Source: Microvelia longipes
Lineage: Eukaryota; Arthropoda; Insecta; Hemiptera; Veliidae
DNA: 64,000 nt
NCBI GenBank assembly: GCA_018340805.1
Contig: JACMZG010001863.1
Span: 27,304,342 to 27,368,341, forward strand
Reading direction: 5' to 3'
Shown: piece by piece, positions 11,427-23,676 of the stretch
Position numbering within the stretch: the stretch's first letter is position 1
Layout: every line of letters begins with the position of its first letter
Position numbers and translations under genes: made by a program
The notes under the pieces: model-generated
Seen by the model: the letters and a program-made list of their open reading frames with translations, nothing else
Database searches by the model: none
Told to the model about the DNA's origin: nothing

Positions 11427-14221
11427 ATTGATTCGATTATTTTTACATTTAGTTAGTAAATTATTATGAAAATTTACTATTTTTAAAAATTAAAATTATT
11501 TTAATTTCCTTAGATACTAACCAGTCATAGTTACAGTACTTTTATATTTACTTTCTAGACATGTATTATTCTTTTTTTTTCTTTGCTAAATTATACTGAA
11601 ATTATAAACGACAAGACATCGGAAGAGAACAATAACATCATTATAATATTTTTACAAGTCATTAAATATCATAATAAAATTTATTGACACATTTTTATGG
11701 TTTCAACATTATTAAAAACTGGCGGCGCACTCATAATTATTTTTTCAGTTCCTGGTTGAGTTTCCATCAGCCATGTAACCAAGCAACCTTGTGATTATTA
11801 TTAGATTGCTTACACCAAATTGGGTATAAACATTCTGGATAGTAAATAGAAGACATAACAACTGATAACAGGCACAGAAGTACATACTTACCTGTTACAA
11901 CATAACGAACAACGTAACATAATGCAAGTTACGTTTCTTATGTTTTTTTAAAACCTGATGATAAATTTAGATAAATTACTCTACATTTTATGCAGAATGT
12001 AAATGTAATCAATGAATACAACGTGTCAAAGTTATTTGATTGGTTCTCGGGAAACAGGAGGATTTTAGTAATTAAACATGGTATTAATTTAGTTCGCTAT
12101 TGATTTTATAAACGTTTTGTCACAGGCTGTGTCTGTTTTAATGTAATTTACTAATTTAACTTTAAATTAAATTGTATTTCACAAAACTTTACTATTTTTA
12201 AATCTTATTAAACTAGGGATAACAAGAGGTATTATAAATGCTTAATCGGCTTTTCTAATTTGTTTCCTATATTTTATCCCTTTACACATGTTAAATTCCT
12301 ACGCTTTTTTTATTGCCGTTGTTAATTTATATAACAATAATGAGATGAAACTTTGGACACATGTTGGTCTTATACAGGAATATTTGCGCGCCAAATCTCA
12401 AATCAATCACAACATTTTTCCGCACTTCATGAATTTTCGAAATATTTGCCGAATCATTATTTCCTGGTTAATGACGTCATATAAAAAGTATTTTTCGGAT
12501 AGCACAACTCCACCTAAATATTGATTTTTGTACAAATTTTCAACTTAAGCATAAATACGTTGGGAGCTACGATGACAACACTTATACACTCACACATATA
12601 CAGACAGATAATTTTGCGAAAACCACTCAGGAGGTCTTAAATACACCTAAAACGGATAATTAAGATAAAATCCCAGTTTTAAATTTTTTTTCTAACAAAA
12701 TACTTTTCCTATATACCTTAAATATAAAGTAAAATATAAAAAATATGAGGAAAAGTAAAAAAGTCAATGTTAAAAAAACTTAAACAATTGCGATGAGAAA
12801 AAATGTTTAAAATAAGAGTCTTTAGAGCCATTATAACAAAGATAAATAGTTGAGCATCACAAGATAAATGAGAAAAGACAGTTGACTGAAAGAATGGCAG
12901 CAGAGCGGCAGCATGGATGGCAGAGCAAAGTCAGACAATGAATAAGAAGCTCGTGATGAATGTTCTTAAGGACCTTCATCTAATTAGATACTCTTTTCTT
13001 TTCCTATTGGCTTCTTTCTCATTTTCTTTTTTGTTCCTAAGTGTCTTTATAGTAATGATAATGGAAAGAAAGAACAGACGAAAATTGGATATAAATTAAT
13101 GAAGGAGTAGTGGAAACACTGGAAATATATGTTTCAGTTTGTCAAGTTTTCTATTGTTTTTTGTGTTTGAAGTTGAGTTATGATTCCTAAGACACCTTAA
13201 TGATTTTTAGAAGTAGGTCAGAGGAACTTCTATATGAGAAACAGAAGTAAACATTATCTTTTTCATTGTGCCCTACAGATGGTCTACTACTTTCCCTTAG
13301 CATTATCACAACTTTAAAAGAGGTTCTGTTCGGTACAACTACACATAGATATTACCACATAATATTGATTAAGGCTGCAAATATTTTTCACCAAAAAATT
13401 TACGTAGGAGGAAAAAAGTTAAAGAATACTTAACCGCAAAACCATGCAAAGTGAGAAACACTATATTTTGCTATCCATAAATTATAAATATTTTTATATA
13501 ATTGTCTTTAAGATAGATTAAGTATGCTGTGCGTTTCAGCAATCCTTTAAAGAAGGACAGCTCCCTTTATAATGTAAATTTTTATAAATAAAGTGTTTCT
13601 CTCTGCCTGCAACTTAAGCATTTACGATCATTACAGAATTAAAACTTGATAGATAATTCTAAATATAACTTTGTCTTGTATAGTCTAATTTATTAAATTA
13701 CATTTTCTATTACGTTTAACACAGAGTTACATACAACCCACAAACAAACAAAGAATTAAAAGTTTAGCTAGTAAAAGAAAGTTCGTCCACATATTCAATT
13801 AAGGACATTAAATCCGAAAATATCAACAACACACAATTAAAGGCGTTAAGTAAACAACAAATATTAAATTCATTACATAATATGCACATTTTGAGTTCTC
13901 TTTGCAAATTACATTAAATCCAGTGTTTGAAACATCTACTGCATATAACCCTTGAATTATAACTTGAAATTATTAAAATATGTTAATAGTGGAATATATT
14001 ATAGAAAGTATTAACTTACCACTGGTGAATATGGTTAGAAGGACGGCAGCTGGTACTAGAATATCCATAACTAAGATCTTATCTTATAGTATTGCATTAC
14101 AGCATCATCCCATCTACAAACACATAATAAACATGCCATTAACAACTCATTTAACAAAATAATCAAACAATACATATTAATAAATTACATAATAATAAGA
14201 TTAAAAGAATATTTAAATTAA
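11427..14221. other. Non-coding stretch
   Basis: No gene is recognised. A perfect splice-donor string on the minus strand (CAG|GTAAGTAT, about 11884-11894) is not joined to a convincing exon. At 12894-12919 three ATGs in three frames start short frames. The longest (12917-13099) is a 60-residue frame with one hydrophobic segment that I do not accept as a gene. Confidence 0.4.
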
Positions 14222-14386
14222 AGGGAGTTTTTGGTTAATTTGAGAAAAGACAGTGACGAGCTGAAAGACAGTTACGAGCTGATAACGTTCTGTGAGTCAG
14301 TTGACGTGATTTGGAGGACGTTAGGAATTATGTATTTATTATCTAGTTTCACGCTAGGAAACAATCAATTAAATTTAATGCTTTGA
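14222..14386 (+). other. Exon-like frame with an 18-bp in-frame duplication
   Basis: A 54-codon stop-to-stop frame ends in TGA at 14384-14386. Its composition is more protein-like than its surroundings: the first part reads as charged residues, then a C-E-S-V-D-V-I-W-R segment. Bases 14246-14263 and 14264-14281 are an 18-bp tandem duplication (KDSDEL / KDSYEL) that keeps the frame. There is no early ATG, so it could only be an exon, and its upstream acceptor is weak. No homology is recognised and chance remains likely. Confidence 0.12.
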
Positions 14387-16604
14387 TTCATGTTTATACC
14401 CCTGATTATGAAAATAAAATTTATACAAAATCGGTTAACTTGATAGTAGGGTAGGTTATAAACTTCAAATACCACCAACTGGTTTTAGAGGAAACCTTTA
14501 AAAATTGTATCGACCACATCTTTAAGTAAAATACTGAAATTATCAAAGAAGATTTGAACTTATACCAACTGCATTAGTAAATATTAAGATTTAACAGTAA
14601 AATTTGGGATTTACAAATCTTCTTACATTTTAGTAATCATTTATTGTTGCCAGAATAATTTGAACAATAGTAGAGAAATGGAGGTTCACAGTTGGCGTGG
14701 TTGAAAACTTAAATTATCTAAGTAAGGTTTCCTTAAAATTTAAACAACTAGTTATTAGCATTATTTACTAAAGCATTTCTAAATGTGAGAGAGTAAGAAA
14801 TCTTATATACTGCACAATGACTATAAGTCTTTATATAAGACATTTACAACCATTAATTACAGTATTAGAATTAATTAATAGCACATAGACTCTGTTAAAA
14901 ACGCAAATAAGAAAGTAAAATATTTCCCTACTATTAAGCTGGCTTATCAGAGCATTTTCTAATAATTATGATAAAATACAAGCAAAAGTACTAACTATAA
15001 GAAATGTATGTCCTAAAGACCAACAAATAGAAAATAAAATATAAATTGAAATATGAGTAACAGTTTAACCTAGTTAAACAACGTTTTATCTAAAATACGA
15101 CGAAAAAGATCAAGGAAGTTAAGGTAGGATTAATATTTTACCTACAACTATTGGACCAAGGTTTAATCTTGTGACAACAACAGCAAATAGTCTCCTTTCA
15201 GGGATAGGATGATAAATAACATTAGTAGCATTAATCTGATAAAAAAATTGCAGAATATACTAATTATGAGCAAATCGCTAATAACATAATCGCCGGACAT
15301 TAATAATAGTTATTATCGATGTAGAGCATAACATAATATTGAAAATGATATTTTGCAATTTCAAAGTATTTATATAATCATTATTGGAGAACATCGTAAG
15401 GCATCAACATAAAAATAATAAATCAAAGATTTGTATAAGAAGCAAAGGAGCATTAAATTGAAAACCCCGATTATGCTTTACACAGATTAAAGAACCCCCC
15501 AAGAATAAATTTAAAACCTGGGGGAAAAGAATCACATAATGAGGTGTAAACTGAGTGAGATATGGTAGCTGGCGTGAAGATGGTATAAGGTTCATAACCT
15601 TAACGTAGATTGAATATTCTACCCTCTCTGCTACCTTGCCTTCTGAATCTCACCTTTACACTCTCAGCGTGTTTTGAGGCCTATATATAAGGAGTTTATA
15701 AAAAGGATACCAAGAGGGAAAAATGTCCCTTAATACAGCAAACTACTACATAATAATAACAATGTCTATCAAATTGGAGTAAAATTAACCACAATTGTTC
15801 TAAGAAATAAACAATGTTTAAAAAAAGGTTTCAAGAAAGACCAAGTAGTAGTTTCTACTAATGAAAACATTCAGGGACAAATTAGTCTTGATACATTTTG
15901 TAGTAACTGTATGCTAAAATCATAACAGAAACCACTTATATATAGGATAAATACTATAAGAAAGGGATTCAGTATGCAATTTACAATACAAACAGACAAG
16001 ACTATGGTGCGATGAATAAAATCCAGTGTCTAAATATTTGAGATGTAACGTAATTATGAGAACTTGTGCATCCATGTTGTCAAACCTGACAAAAACACCT
16101 TAATTTGTTGTTAATTTTACTCCAATTTGTTAGAAATACATGGTACTCAGACATACATGATAGACATATTTGGTACTCTTATGAAGTAGTTAGCTTTATT
16201 AAGGGACCTTTTTATACCTGATAAATATCAGGTATAAAAACTATCCATAAATCATTTAATCATCATATAAACTTTTATAAGGTTATATAGGTCATAAAGG
16301 CGTTACATAGGGGGTTTTCCAAGTTAAACATTTATGGAATAAAATTTAAATAAAATAAAATAAATTAAAATCTATGCACTCCAAGTAAGAAACAGTTATA
16401 CTTTGATTATTGCTTTGAGTCATAACTCAGAGTATGAAGATTTATACAATGTTAAAAGTGGTTTACTCAGGGATATCCAACGTAGCACAGTCTCACGGAT
16501 TTGAGGCTGATACATCGGGCTCAGTCATTGTAACAAAATGTAGAAAATTAAGGTAAAAGATACGCAATAAACATTGGTGAGAGACACCTAGCAAGCTAAA
16601 CGCT
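14387..16604. other. AT-rich non-coding stretch
   Basis: Apart from the perfect hairpin at 16209-16240, listed separately, nothing supportable is seen here. Confidence 0.4.
16209..16240. repeat. Perfect 14-bp hairpin
   Basis: Arms TTTTTATACCTGAT and ATCAGGTATAAAAA are exactly complementary and separated by AAAT. If transcribed left to right the right arm ends in A rather than U, so it is not a Rho-independent terminator, and the context is eukaryotic. It may be a small inverted duplication or a regulatory palindrome. Confidence 0.8.
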
Positions 16605-16720
16605 ATTCTACAGCAGGGAACTGTTCCATCATTTGACATTCTTTATTATTGATGCTCAACATAATGTCATGTTCCCCTTGGTTAAGTTACGTCTAACTCA
16701 TCAGGGCGCCGACAGAGTCT
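16605..16720 (+). repeat. Family D interspersed repeat, copy 2
   Basis: This is homologous to the reverse complement of 11290-11420. It begins near CAGCAGGGAACTGTTCC, has a central CTTTATTATTGATGCTC block and ends AACTCATCAGGGCGCCG. After that end the similarity fades, with a faint shared CACTT. Small insertions and deletions separate the copies, indicating old divergence. Confidence 0.7.
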
Positions 16721-17406
16721 AAACTCACTTGCCTTTATTTAAAAATCATTTAGTTTAAATTTTAATAGTTTATATTTACGTACATGATGTATAAATAAAT
16801 ATACTTAGATAAACATTCTTAGTACTTAGAATATTTTTTTAGATACAAAATAAACAGCTTAACCTACATATATTTAATGATAATCTTCCCATAATTTCTA
16901 ACAAGGACAAGAAGTAAGTGCTTCCTAGAAATGAGTGTTTAAAAGCGAACAATTGAAAGAGCTACATATTACCTATAAAAGTTTTAATATTTTAGAAAAG
17001 ATGTTTCTAATAAAAATGACTTTACATGAAGCATGATGTCAAAAAAAAGTAGAATGAACAAGCAAAAAGTGACACGAAATCCGGGAATACAATATTAAAA
17101 AACAACTTACCTAGATGAATCTAAAAGATAAAATATTTAAAGAAATTTATCGTTTCTTGGAAAAACTACTTAGTTAAAACATGATATTTATTTTCTCGCG
17201 TAGGAAGTTATAATTGAAATATTATATAAATAAATTTGTGACAATAAGCTCCAGATTACAATAACACTTTTCTACGAATAAAAATGGTATATTTATAAAG
17301 TATCTCTTGATATCCAAACACTGATAAATAATTTAATTATATTATTTCACAATTTTTGTAAAATAGCTCTGCCGTATATGTATAAATAAATAAATTGATT
17401 TCGCAG
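16721..17406. other. AT-rich spacer
   Basis: Nothing is recognised except a strong minus-strand splice-donor string (CTAG|GTAAGTTG, about 17103-17113) that is not linked to a convincing exon. Confidence 0.4.
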
Positions 17407-17637
17407 TCCTTAAGCTTTTCAGACCTTACATATGAATGTTCAATTATATTAAATTATTTTACAGAAAGAGCTTTAGAGAGAGAAAGGACACAATGTAACA
17501 AAGGCCTGGTACTTAACCCACGTGAGACAAATCAACTCTTTGATATTACTCAGGTCGTTGGATCTAATACATCTGAGGAGAAAACTACATTATCACTTAG
17601 TGGAGAACTTATTACATGCTATAATATAAAATATTAG
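17407..17637 (+). other. Exon-like open frame, unrecognised
   Basis: A frame of 76 codons plus TAG follows a CAG that could act as a splice acceptor (GATTTCGCAG, ending 17406). The residues are varied and not dominated by the K/N/I/F bias of random AT-rich frames; one stretch reads NPRETNQLFDITQVVGSNTS. The frame has no in-frame ATG, so it would have to be a terminal exon. No domain or family is recognised. Pyrimidines before the acceptor are sparse and no clear poly(A) signal follows, so support is weak. Confidence 0.18.
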
Positions 17638-18072
17638 GATTCCTTATTAGTTAGATTCTAAGACTCAAGTCTTTATGAGGTTCTAGAATGACCAATTAGT
17701 CTAAGACTCAGCGCTTTATATTTCCTCAGATAAAAACCAATGCCAGTTTTAACCGAAGATCGACGAAGGTAGCTTTTTCACTAACTTAGGTGGCTTTTAG
17801 AGGCCTAATAGTTATCTACAACCGTTACTAAAAGACCTTGTAAAAAATGGGCTATTTGCAAGGATTCGAAAATGGAACAACTCGCTCTTTACACCGTAAT
17901 CACAATTTCTAATCACTATTTCTACGACTACCACAATATAAAGTGGTATCCTTCTTTTATAAAGAAACTATCTTTGTCCGAATACTTTAATGAAATGCCT
18001 TAAAAGATAATAAATGAACTTAAAATGTTTTATAACACAACTTTAGTAAAGTCTAGTAATAGCTTTTCAGAT

Positions 18073-18870
18073 GCATCTTAAGGCCCGGCCCGTATCCTAG
18101 TTTAAAATGCACCAGTTCAAGCAAAATTAGTTTAAACTCTACTTTAAATTGGTTTGATATTCATAAAACTAGATTAAACTACAGTAAAATCCGTTTAAAC
18201 AGCAGTTTAAACCTGAAATGAAATCCAGCGACGTAGTTTAACTGACAAATAGAGCTAGAGATTCAATTTAAACCTTCGAAATCGGTGGGTTAACAACAGT
18301 TTGATGTATTCACAATGTTTTTAGAAATTAATCCAAACTTATCACATTTTTACTTTAATTAGGCACTAATAAATGTTTTGTGTTCAATAAAATTGTATTT
18401 TAGATAGTTTATTTAAAAATATTCGATACGGAAATTTAAATCTGCTAATAGATTTTACCAACTTGTAATGTTTGTTTTACGTATGTTTTTGTAATAAAAA
18501 TAATGAAATATTATTTTCAGGACACGCCATTTTATAATAAACAAATATTGCTAAAAATATTTTCAGTTCTGGATCAAAATTATGGATACTAGAGGTTGTT
18601 TTAGTATAAAATTAGTCAACGTTTTAATTAGAAGCAGAGAAAATTTAAACTAAAAACATCTGTTATGAAATCAAAACAAAGAGATAAAAATCAGTGTCGC
18701 CAACATAAAAAACTTAAAATCTCGATTTAAGTCGCGTTTAAATTATTTCGATTAACTTAAACAATATACATATAATTTGGCTTGGTAAATACTGAAGGAA
18801 GTTGAAACTTTAGATTAATTTAAACGAGTTTAAGTACGATTAGGTGAATACGGGTCAAAAAGGCATCTTA
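18073..18870. mobile_element. MITE family A, copy 2, with 8-bp target duplication
   Basis: The element (18081-18862) is bounded on both sides by GCATCTTA (18073-18080 and 18863-18870), a direct 8-bp duplication as made by hAT-superfamily transposases. The left end reads AGGCCCGGCCCGTAT and the right end GTGAATACGGGTC, matching copy 1's termini. Interior blocks shared with copy 1 include ATTAGTCAACGTTTTAATTA (from 18611) and TGTTATGAAATCAAAACAAA. It is about 780 bp against about 666 bp for copy 1, so the copies differ by insertions and deletions. No transposase frame is present, so it is non-autonomous. Confidence 0.8.
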
Positions 18871-20166
18871 AGTATGGTAGTAATTTTGGTCTTTACAAGA
18901 CGAAATTATTAATTGAATTATATAAAATACATTTAAAAAGAGAAATCTAAACATGAAAAATCTTCATGACGTAGGAAAATAACTGGTGTTTAGATAGGAT
19001 TCTACTATCCTTGTTCTCGTAAAAAGGAAAGAAAAATCAACTTACTCATGTATTTCGTTTCCTTTTCCACTCAGGAAAACACTATTAGATTGGAGGATAT
19101 AAAAGAAAACCTAAAAAAAACTAGAGAAACTTAATCCAAATAAATATGTATTGGCAAAAGAAGGGGTCCAAAACGAGTGCAAGAGATTGGGCTGGAGAGT
19201 CTGATGCCACGTGGGAAATACCCTTTACCTTCCTAGCTTTTACTATAAGGAATAGAAAGCTTCCTTTCATGGAACCTTAGGGCCTCATAGGAAAAGAATT
19301 TACACTTTATAAGTAGATTCCTTTTCTTGGTTATAGTAATATAAAATAGATAACATCTATGTTGGAATAACATAATAAGGAAATCTAAGTAATAAAACTT
19401 AGTCTTTTTGTGCCTAAACAAATTATTTACCAATAACTTATTTAAGATATAATAGAATTCATTAAAGATTTAATTATGAATGTAAACAATAACCAGGACA
19501 AGAGATAATCAAGGTATGACTGCGCTTGAAAAATTATTGGGATTCGCTTTAAGTTTAAAAGGAAATGAAGGTTGAGAAAGTAAAACTATTTTTAATTTGT
19601 AATCAAGAAAGTAAGCGACTTTTTCATTATTTATTGTTCAATTTAAGGGAGGCAAGAAAGCATTTAGTCATCGCAACATACCCAAATAAATTTTTAGTTA
19701 AGATTAAAAAAAACCTCTAACTTTTAATTAAGTTCAAAGTAGAATATAAATTCAACCTTCTGATATATCAGAAGGTTTAGTAATAGCTTTAACAAAAGCA
19801 ATAAATCTCTTATGAAGCTAATGGCTCAAAGTTAAAAAAAGTAATAAGTTCGGCAAATTCTCTCTACGAAAACGAACATAAGTCACTTATGAACATCCAT
19901 CGTTAATTCTTAATCATTAAACTTGCACGTGACATGAAGTTTTACAGTCTTCCGCCTCTTAGTGCTACAAGCCATCTTAGCCATCTTATGCAAAGCTGCG
20001 GCTGAAGAGCAGAGGTAATAATTATTATTCTACAAGTAACAGGCATACTTCTATTGCCTCATTGGACTTTGACGCAGTTATTGCTGAATTGCAATAATGA
20101 CTTAATGATGCATACACTACACAGTCAATGTTATATAAATAATAAGGATAAAACATAATTACAGAA
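18871..20166. other. AT-rich non-coding stretch
   Basis: Apart from the 24-bp palindrome at 19754-19777, nothing supportable was seen. Confidence 0.4.
19754..19777. repeat. Perfect 24-bp palindrome
   Basis: The left half AACCTTCTGATA is the exact reverse complement of the right half TATCAGAAGGTT, with no spacer. A loopless 24-bp palindrome is uncommon by chance. It could be a dimeric protein-binding site or the scar of a small inverted duplication. Confidence 0.85.
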
Positions 20167-20430
20167 AATAAATATATAGAGTTTGTCTTTCCACAAATAA
20201 TTTAATTGTTATAAAACAAGCCAGCCAAATGACATGGAATTACTATACATGTTATGATAGACTCTCTCTCTAATATATGTTTGAGGTCGTATAACATGCA
20301 AGGCATGTAAGCCCGGCTAGAAAGTAATTTAGACTCATGTCACCGGTAATGATGATGACCGTTCAGGTTGAAAGCTGGCTTTGTTTTATAATAATAAATC
20401 ATCTGTGGAAAGACAAACTTTATTTATAAG
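20167..20430. mobile_element. 264-bp foldback (long-TIR) element
   Basis: Bases 20167-20225 and 20374-20430 are inverted copies of about 58 bp. Both arms contain GTTTGTCTTTCCACA (or complement) and TATAAAACAA next to GCCAGC, with a handful of mismatches and small gaps. The ~148-bp centre has no frame. Long terminal inverted repeats around a short non-coding centre identify a foldback or MITE-type element. No target duplication is obvious. Confidence 0.75.
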
Positions 20431-21239
20431 CTTATTCCATACCTCAGTAATTATCTTATTAATTACAGAAACAAAATCACTTAATAAACCAAATCACTTC
20501 AGTTCCATCAATTTTTTTCAACATTAATTTCTAAATCCTATTAATTTATTTAAGCAAACTTTTGATTAAAAGGCTTAAAAACCAAAAAAAACCTTTGTAA
20601 TCAAACGCTGCAATGTCCCCTATTTTATTCAATTTTCATTTGGTTTAATTTTTTTGCAAGAATTACAATTAATTATTTCTCACTTAAAATTAAAAAAGTG
20701 TAAAACCAAAATGATAATGATAATGTCGCATAAAAACATGAAATAAAAGCTTTTAACACATAACTCCTACTTAACTATAAAGTAGCATTAAACCATTCAT
20801 CTAAACCCTTATCTTTACAGCTAGGTAATTAAATTAACCACAGAAAATTATGTAAGAATTAACACTAGTTAACTAAGTAACTTAATAAATAAGAAATATA
20901 CTACAGAGCACGGCTTTAAAAAAATAATTTTATTTCTATTAAAATTTTAAGGAGCAAAAAACTCCATACAGATTTCCAATAGATATAGAACTTAAGACAA
21001 ATTAGTTATTTTTATATTTTTAATCTTGCAATATTTATATAACATCAATTGTATCACATAACACATCATTTCTATAATGACAATAAACATTTAGATGTCA
21101 GCTAGCAATACTTAACAATAACATGAAAAAACAATTTTCGGGACTATTTATAACCTTAAAGGAGTATTTCTAGCCAATTTTTGTAAGAACGGTAGCACTC
21201 AAACAAAACTTTTAATATACAGCAACTATATTAAGAAAA
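20431..21239. other. AT-rich spacer
   Basis: Nothing supportable was seen beyond AT-rich sequence. Confidence 0.4.
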
Positions 21240-21775
21240 GGATAACTATATGACAACCAGGTTTTTGCGATATCAGCGACCCGGTTTGCTTTCTTAATTT
21301 TTAAAAAAAATCAGTATTATTAGGGTTCATATTTTTCGCCAGGAAACATTTAATTTATTTAAATATATTCGGATGATGAATCGATTGAAACCGGTCTGGA
21401 CTTGATATTACCACTTTAAGTAGCCGTGTAAAGCCGATAACAAATCATTAAAATAACCGAAAAAAATAACATAAGGTTCGTAAAACACAATTCGATTTGG
21501 TATCGTTTTCGATTAATTATAAGGCCCGGAACAGAATAAATCCGGTCCGGAGTCAAACTGATCACACTTAACATATATTATGGGGTAAAATACAACCCCA
21601 AATAACCAAAAACAAAAAAAATAGGACGGAAGGTAAACAATAATTTAAGTGGGTTTGTTTTCTGTTTTTTAGAGAGGGGGAGGGGATACTTAGTCAAATG
21701 AATCCGGTTCAAAGACTATAAAACTACTTAAATCTAGGGGACAGAGTTCGAATTCTGGTTCCTGTATAAGTTATT
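21240..21775 (+). repeat. R148 interspersed repeat, copy 2, ending in a tRNA-like B box
   Basis: The leader block (ACAACCAGGTTTTTGCGATA) matches the other R148 copies. It is followed by unit cores at about 21391 (GAAACCGGTCTGGACTTGAT), 21542 (CCGGTCCGGAGTC) and 21704, roughly 150-160 bp apart. The last unit runs into a tRNA-like segment (21690-21765) that aligns with the minus strand of 36437-36495. That segment contains a B-box-like GAGTTCGAATTC (21747-21758) within a T-arm-like stem CAGAG...TTCTG. The order of leader, units and tRNA-like end is the same as at 36 kb read on the minus strand. Confidence 0.7.
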
Positions 21776-23576
21776 TTTTTGTTAATTTACGCCATTCCAG
21801 TTAATAACTATAAAATAATTTCAGCGCAGGTCCGCAAAACGGATGATTTTTTTGGATTGTTTAATTTCTTGCTCCGCTGTTAATTTTTTGCGTAATTTAT
21901 CGGTAAATATCTGATCAGCAAAGTGCTTTGGACTTTTTTGAACGTCAAGCCAACTAAAGAAAATTTCTCCACACCGAGATTTTAAGTTATTTTATTAGGC
22001 TACTCGGTTCATTACAAGTTAATAGAAAGTAATAGTAGAAGTTAAAATGTATTCAAAATTTAATTGGTCTCAAATAAACTTTTGAACAGATTTTACTCAA
22101 TATGGTTGATAAAATTTTAGTAAAAAATTAAAAGTAAAAATAGACAGATCCTTTGGACGAGAATTTTTATATATCGAATAAAACAGGCTATTTAAACGAA
22201 CAAACAATGTACACATATAATCAAATCACAATAAAACAAAATACAATTTAAAACGCAAAATTCAAGGAATGTAGGACAAATTTTACATGGAGTGACTATT
22301 AGGGCACAAAGAGAAAAAGCAAAAAAGGAAGTAGGACATGACAAAAAGTTTCATATACGATCTGAAACATGGAAAAGAGGATTTTCACATGAGAAGGGGG
22401 AGGGAGGTCAACCTTGCATTTATTGTGTGATCCTCCCTCAAACCTCTCTGTCAAAAAATGATTGCATATGCATGAAACATTCCAAATGGGATATGGATAA
22501 AAATATTCACACAAATTCTGCCTAATACCTTTATCATATGTGTGTTTACATCACAAGAATTCTACCGTTGATGTTTTTCATATATCTTTGTACGAAATCA
22601 GTGTAATATCAAAAACATTCTACGAACATTATACATTTTTTTCCAAGGTTTACAAAGATTAATGAATAAATCAATTTTTTTACGTTATAGTCACAAAGAG
22701 GAAAAATATTAAAGAACGAAGTATTTTCCAATTATTTTTCATGAGACTTTTCTCCAGATTTTAAAACCAGACATGTTTAGAATAACAATGCTCGAGCTTC
22801 CAAAAAGAAAAAAACCTAATTTAAAATTAACTTCAAAGTAAAATACTAATATGTATTATATTGCAAGACACACAAGTTTTTAATAAACATTAATACATGG
22901 TGTTTTTTTAAAAAGAAAATAAGAAGTATTTTTGTGAATTTTATGAGTGTGTGTGTTAGATATCCTAAAATGTGGTAAGAAAACAAAAAAAAGTCGAGTA
23001 GGGTATCGCTTTCAATGTCAGCGTTTTAATGTTTTTTGACCCTTTGAGAAAAATGAAATAGTTAAGTAAACCAGTTAATGAGTTATCAGATACTTAAAGT
23101 ACTTGAAATCAGGTTCACCCAGAAATCGCCAAAAAACTTACAGTGTTATATTTACACTATATTAGCGACGTATTAACACAAAATAATTCTGACGGTTCAC
23201 AAGCCAGGTGAATTTCCTAGGATGTTTTCTCCTTGCATAATCTCCTTGAAATATACGTATTATCTTGGGATTTTTCAAAGATAATACGCTAAAACATTTT
23301 AAAAATTATCATAAACCGAGCGTAAAATTTGTACAGAGCTAATTTTCGAGGGATGAGCAAGGTTTAGAATAACCAATGGGATAACCTCAGAGGAAAACAG
23401 AAAAGTGGAAAACAAGTAGCAATGTAACAGCTCAGGCTATAAAGCATAAACGGGAAACGTAAGCAAGTAATGTACGTTGAGCAAGGAAACATCATTTCAA
23501 AGGAAATTCCCCGACTTAAGAACCGCTATTTTTTTTATACAAGTTAATATATTTGGTCCTATTTTATTAATTTTTG
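21776..23576. other. AT-rich non-coding stretch
   Basis: Overlapping frames on both strands at 22292-22525 (77 codons plus, 71 codons minus) are mutual shadows in a slightly less AT-rich patch. Neither has recognisable content or an ATG supported by context. Confidence 0.4.
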
Positions 23577-23676
23577 TATTGCGTACAATGTATAATCTCT
23601 ATATACATTTTTTTTTTTTTTTGATCTGTAATAAATGGTTTATTTATTTATTTATTTATTTATTGCGTACAATGTA
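23577..23676 (+). mobile_element. Severely 5'-truncated LINE 3' end with 16-bp target-site duplications
   Basis: TATTGCGTACAATGTA occurs at 23577-23592 and again at 23661-23676, flanking about 68 bp. The insert contains a T-run, then GATCTGTAATAAATGG, then (TTTA)n. A GTAATAAATGG-type end followed by a short-period tail is characteristic of Jockey/CR1-like LINE 3' termini. Exact 16-bp direct repeats around a tailed insert are the signature of target-primed reverse transcription. The T at the tail junction could belong to either side. Low divergence of the duplications suggests a relatively recent insertion. Confidence 0.75.

Noticed and set aside
12894..13099. Three ATGs in three frames followed by a 60-residue single-membrane-segment frame
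   Set aside because: The hydrophobic segment is all F, L and S codons from a T-rich run; there are no splice signals or homology.
11881..17113. Perfect splice-donor strings on the minus strand (11.88, 14.01, 17.11 kb)
   Set aside because: None is joined to an open, protein-like block with an acceptor, and such strings are expected by chance in 64 kb.
21370..21400. GATGATGAATCGATTGAAACCGGTC-type hammerhead resemblance in R148 copy 2
   Set aside because: The other R148 copies lack CUGAUGA at this position, so the resemblance is coincidental.
22292..22525. Overlapping frames on both strands, 71 and 77 codons
   Set aside because: Each is the shadow of the other, with no supported start and no recognisable content.
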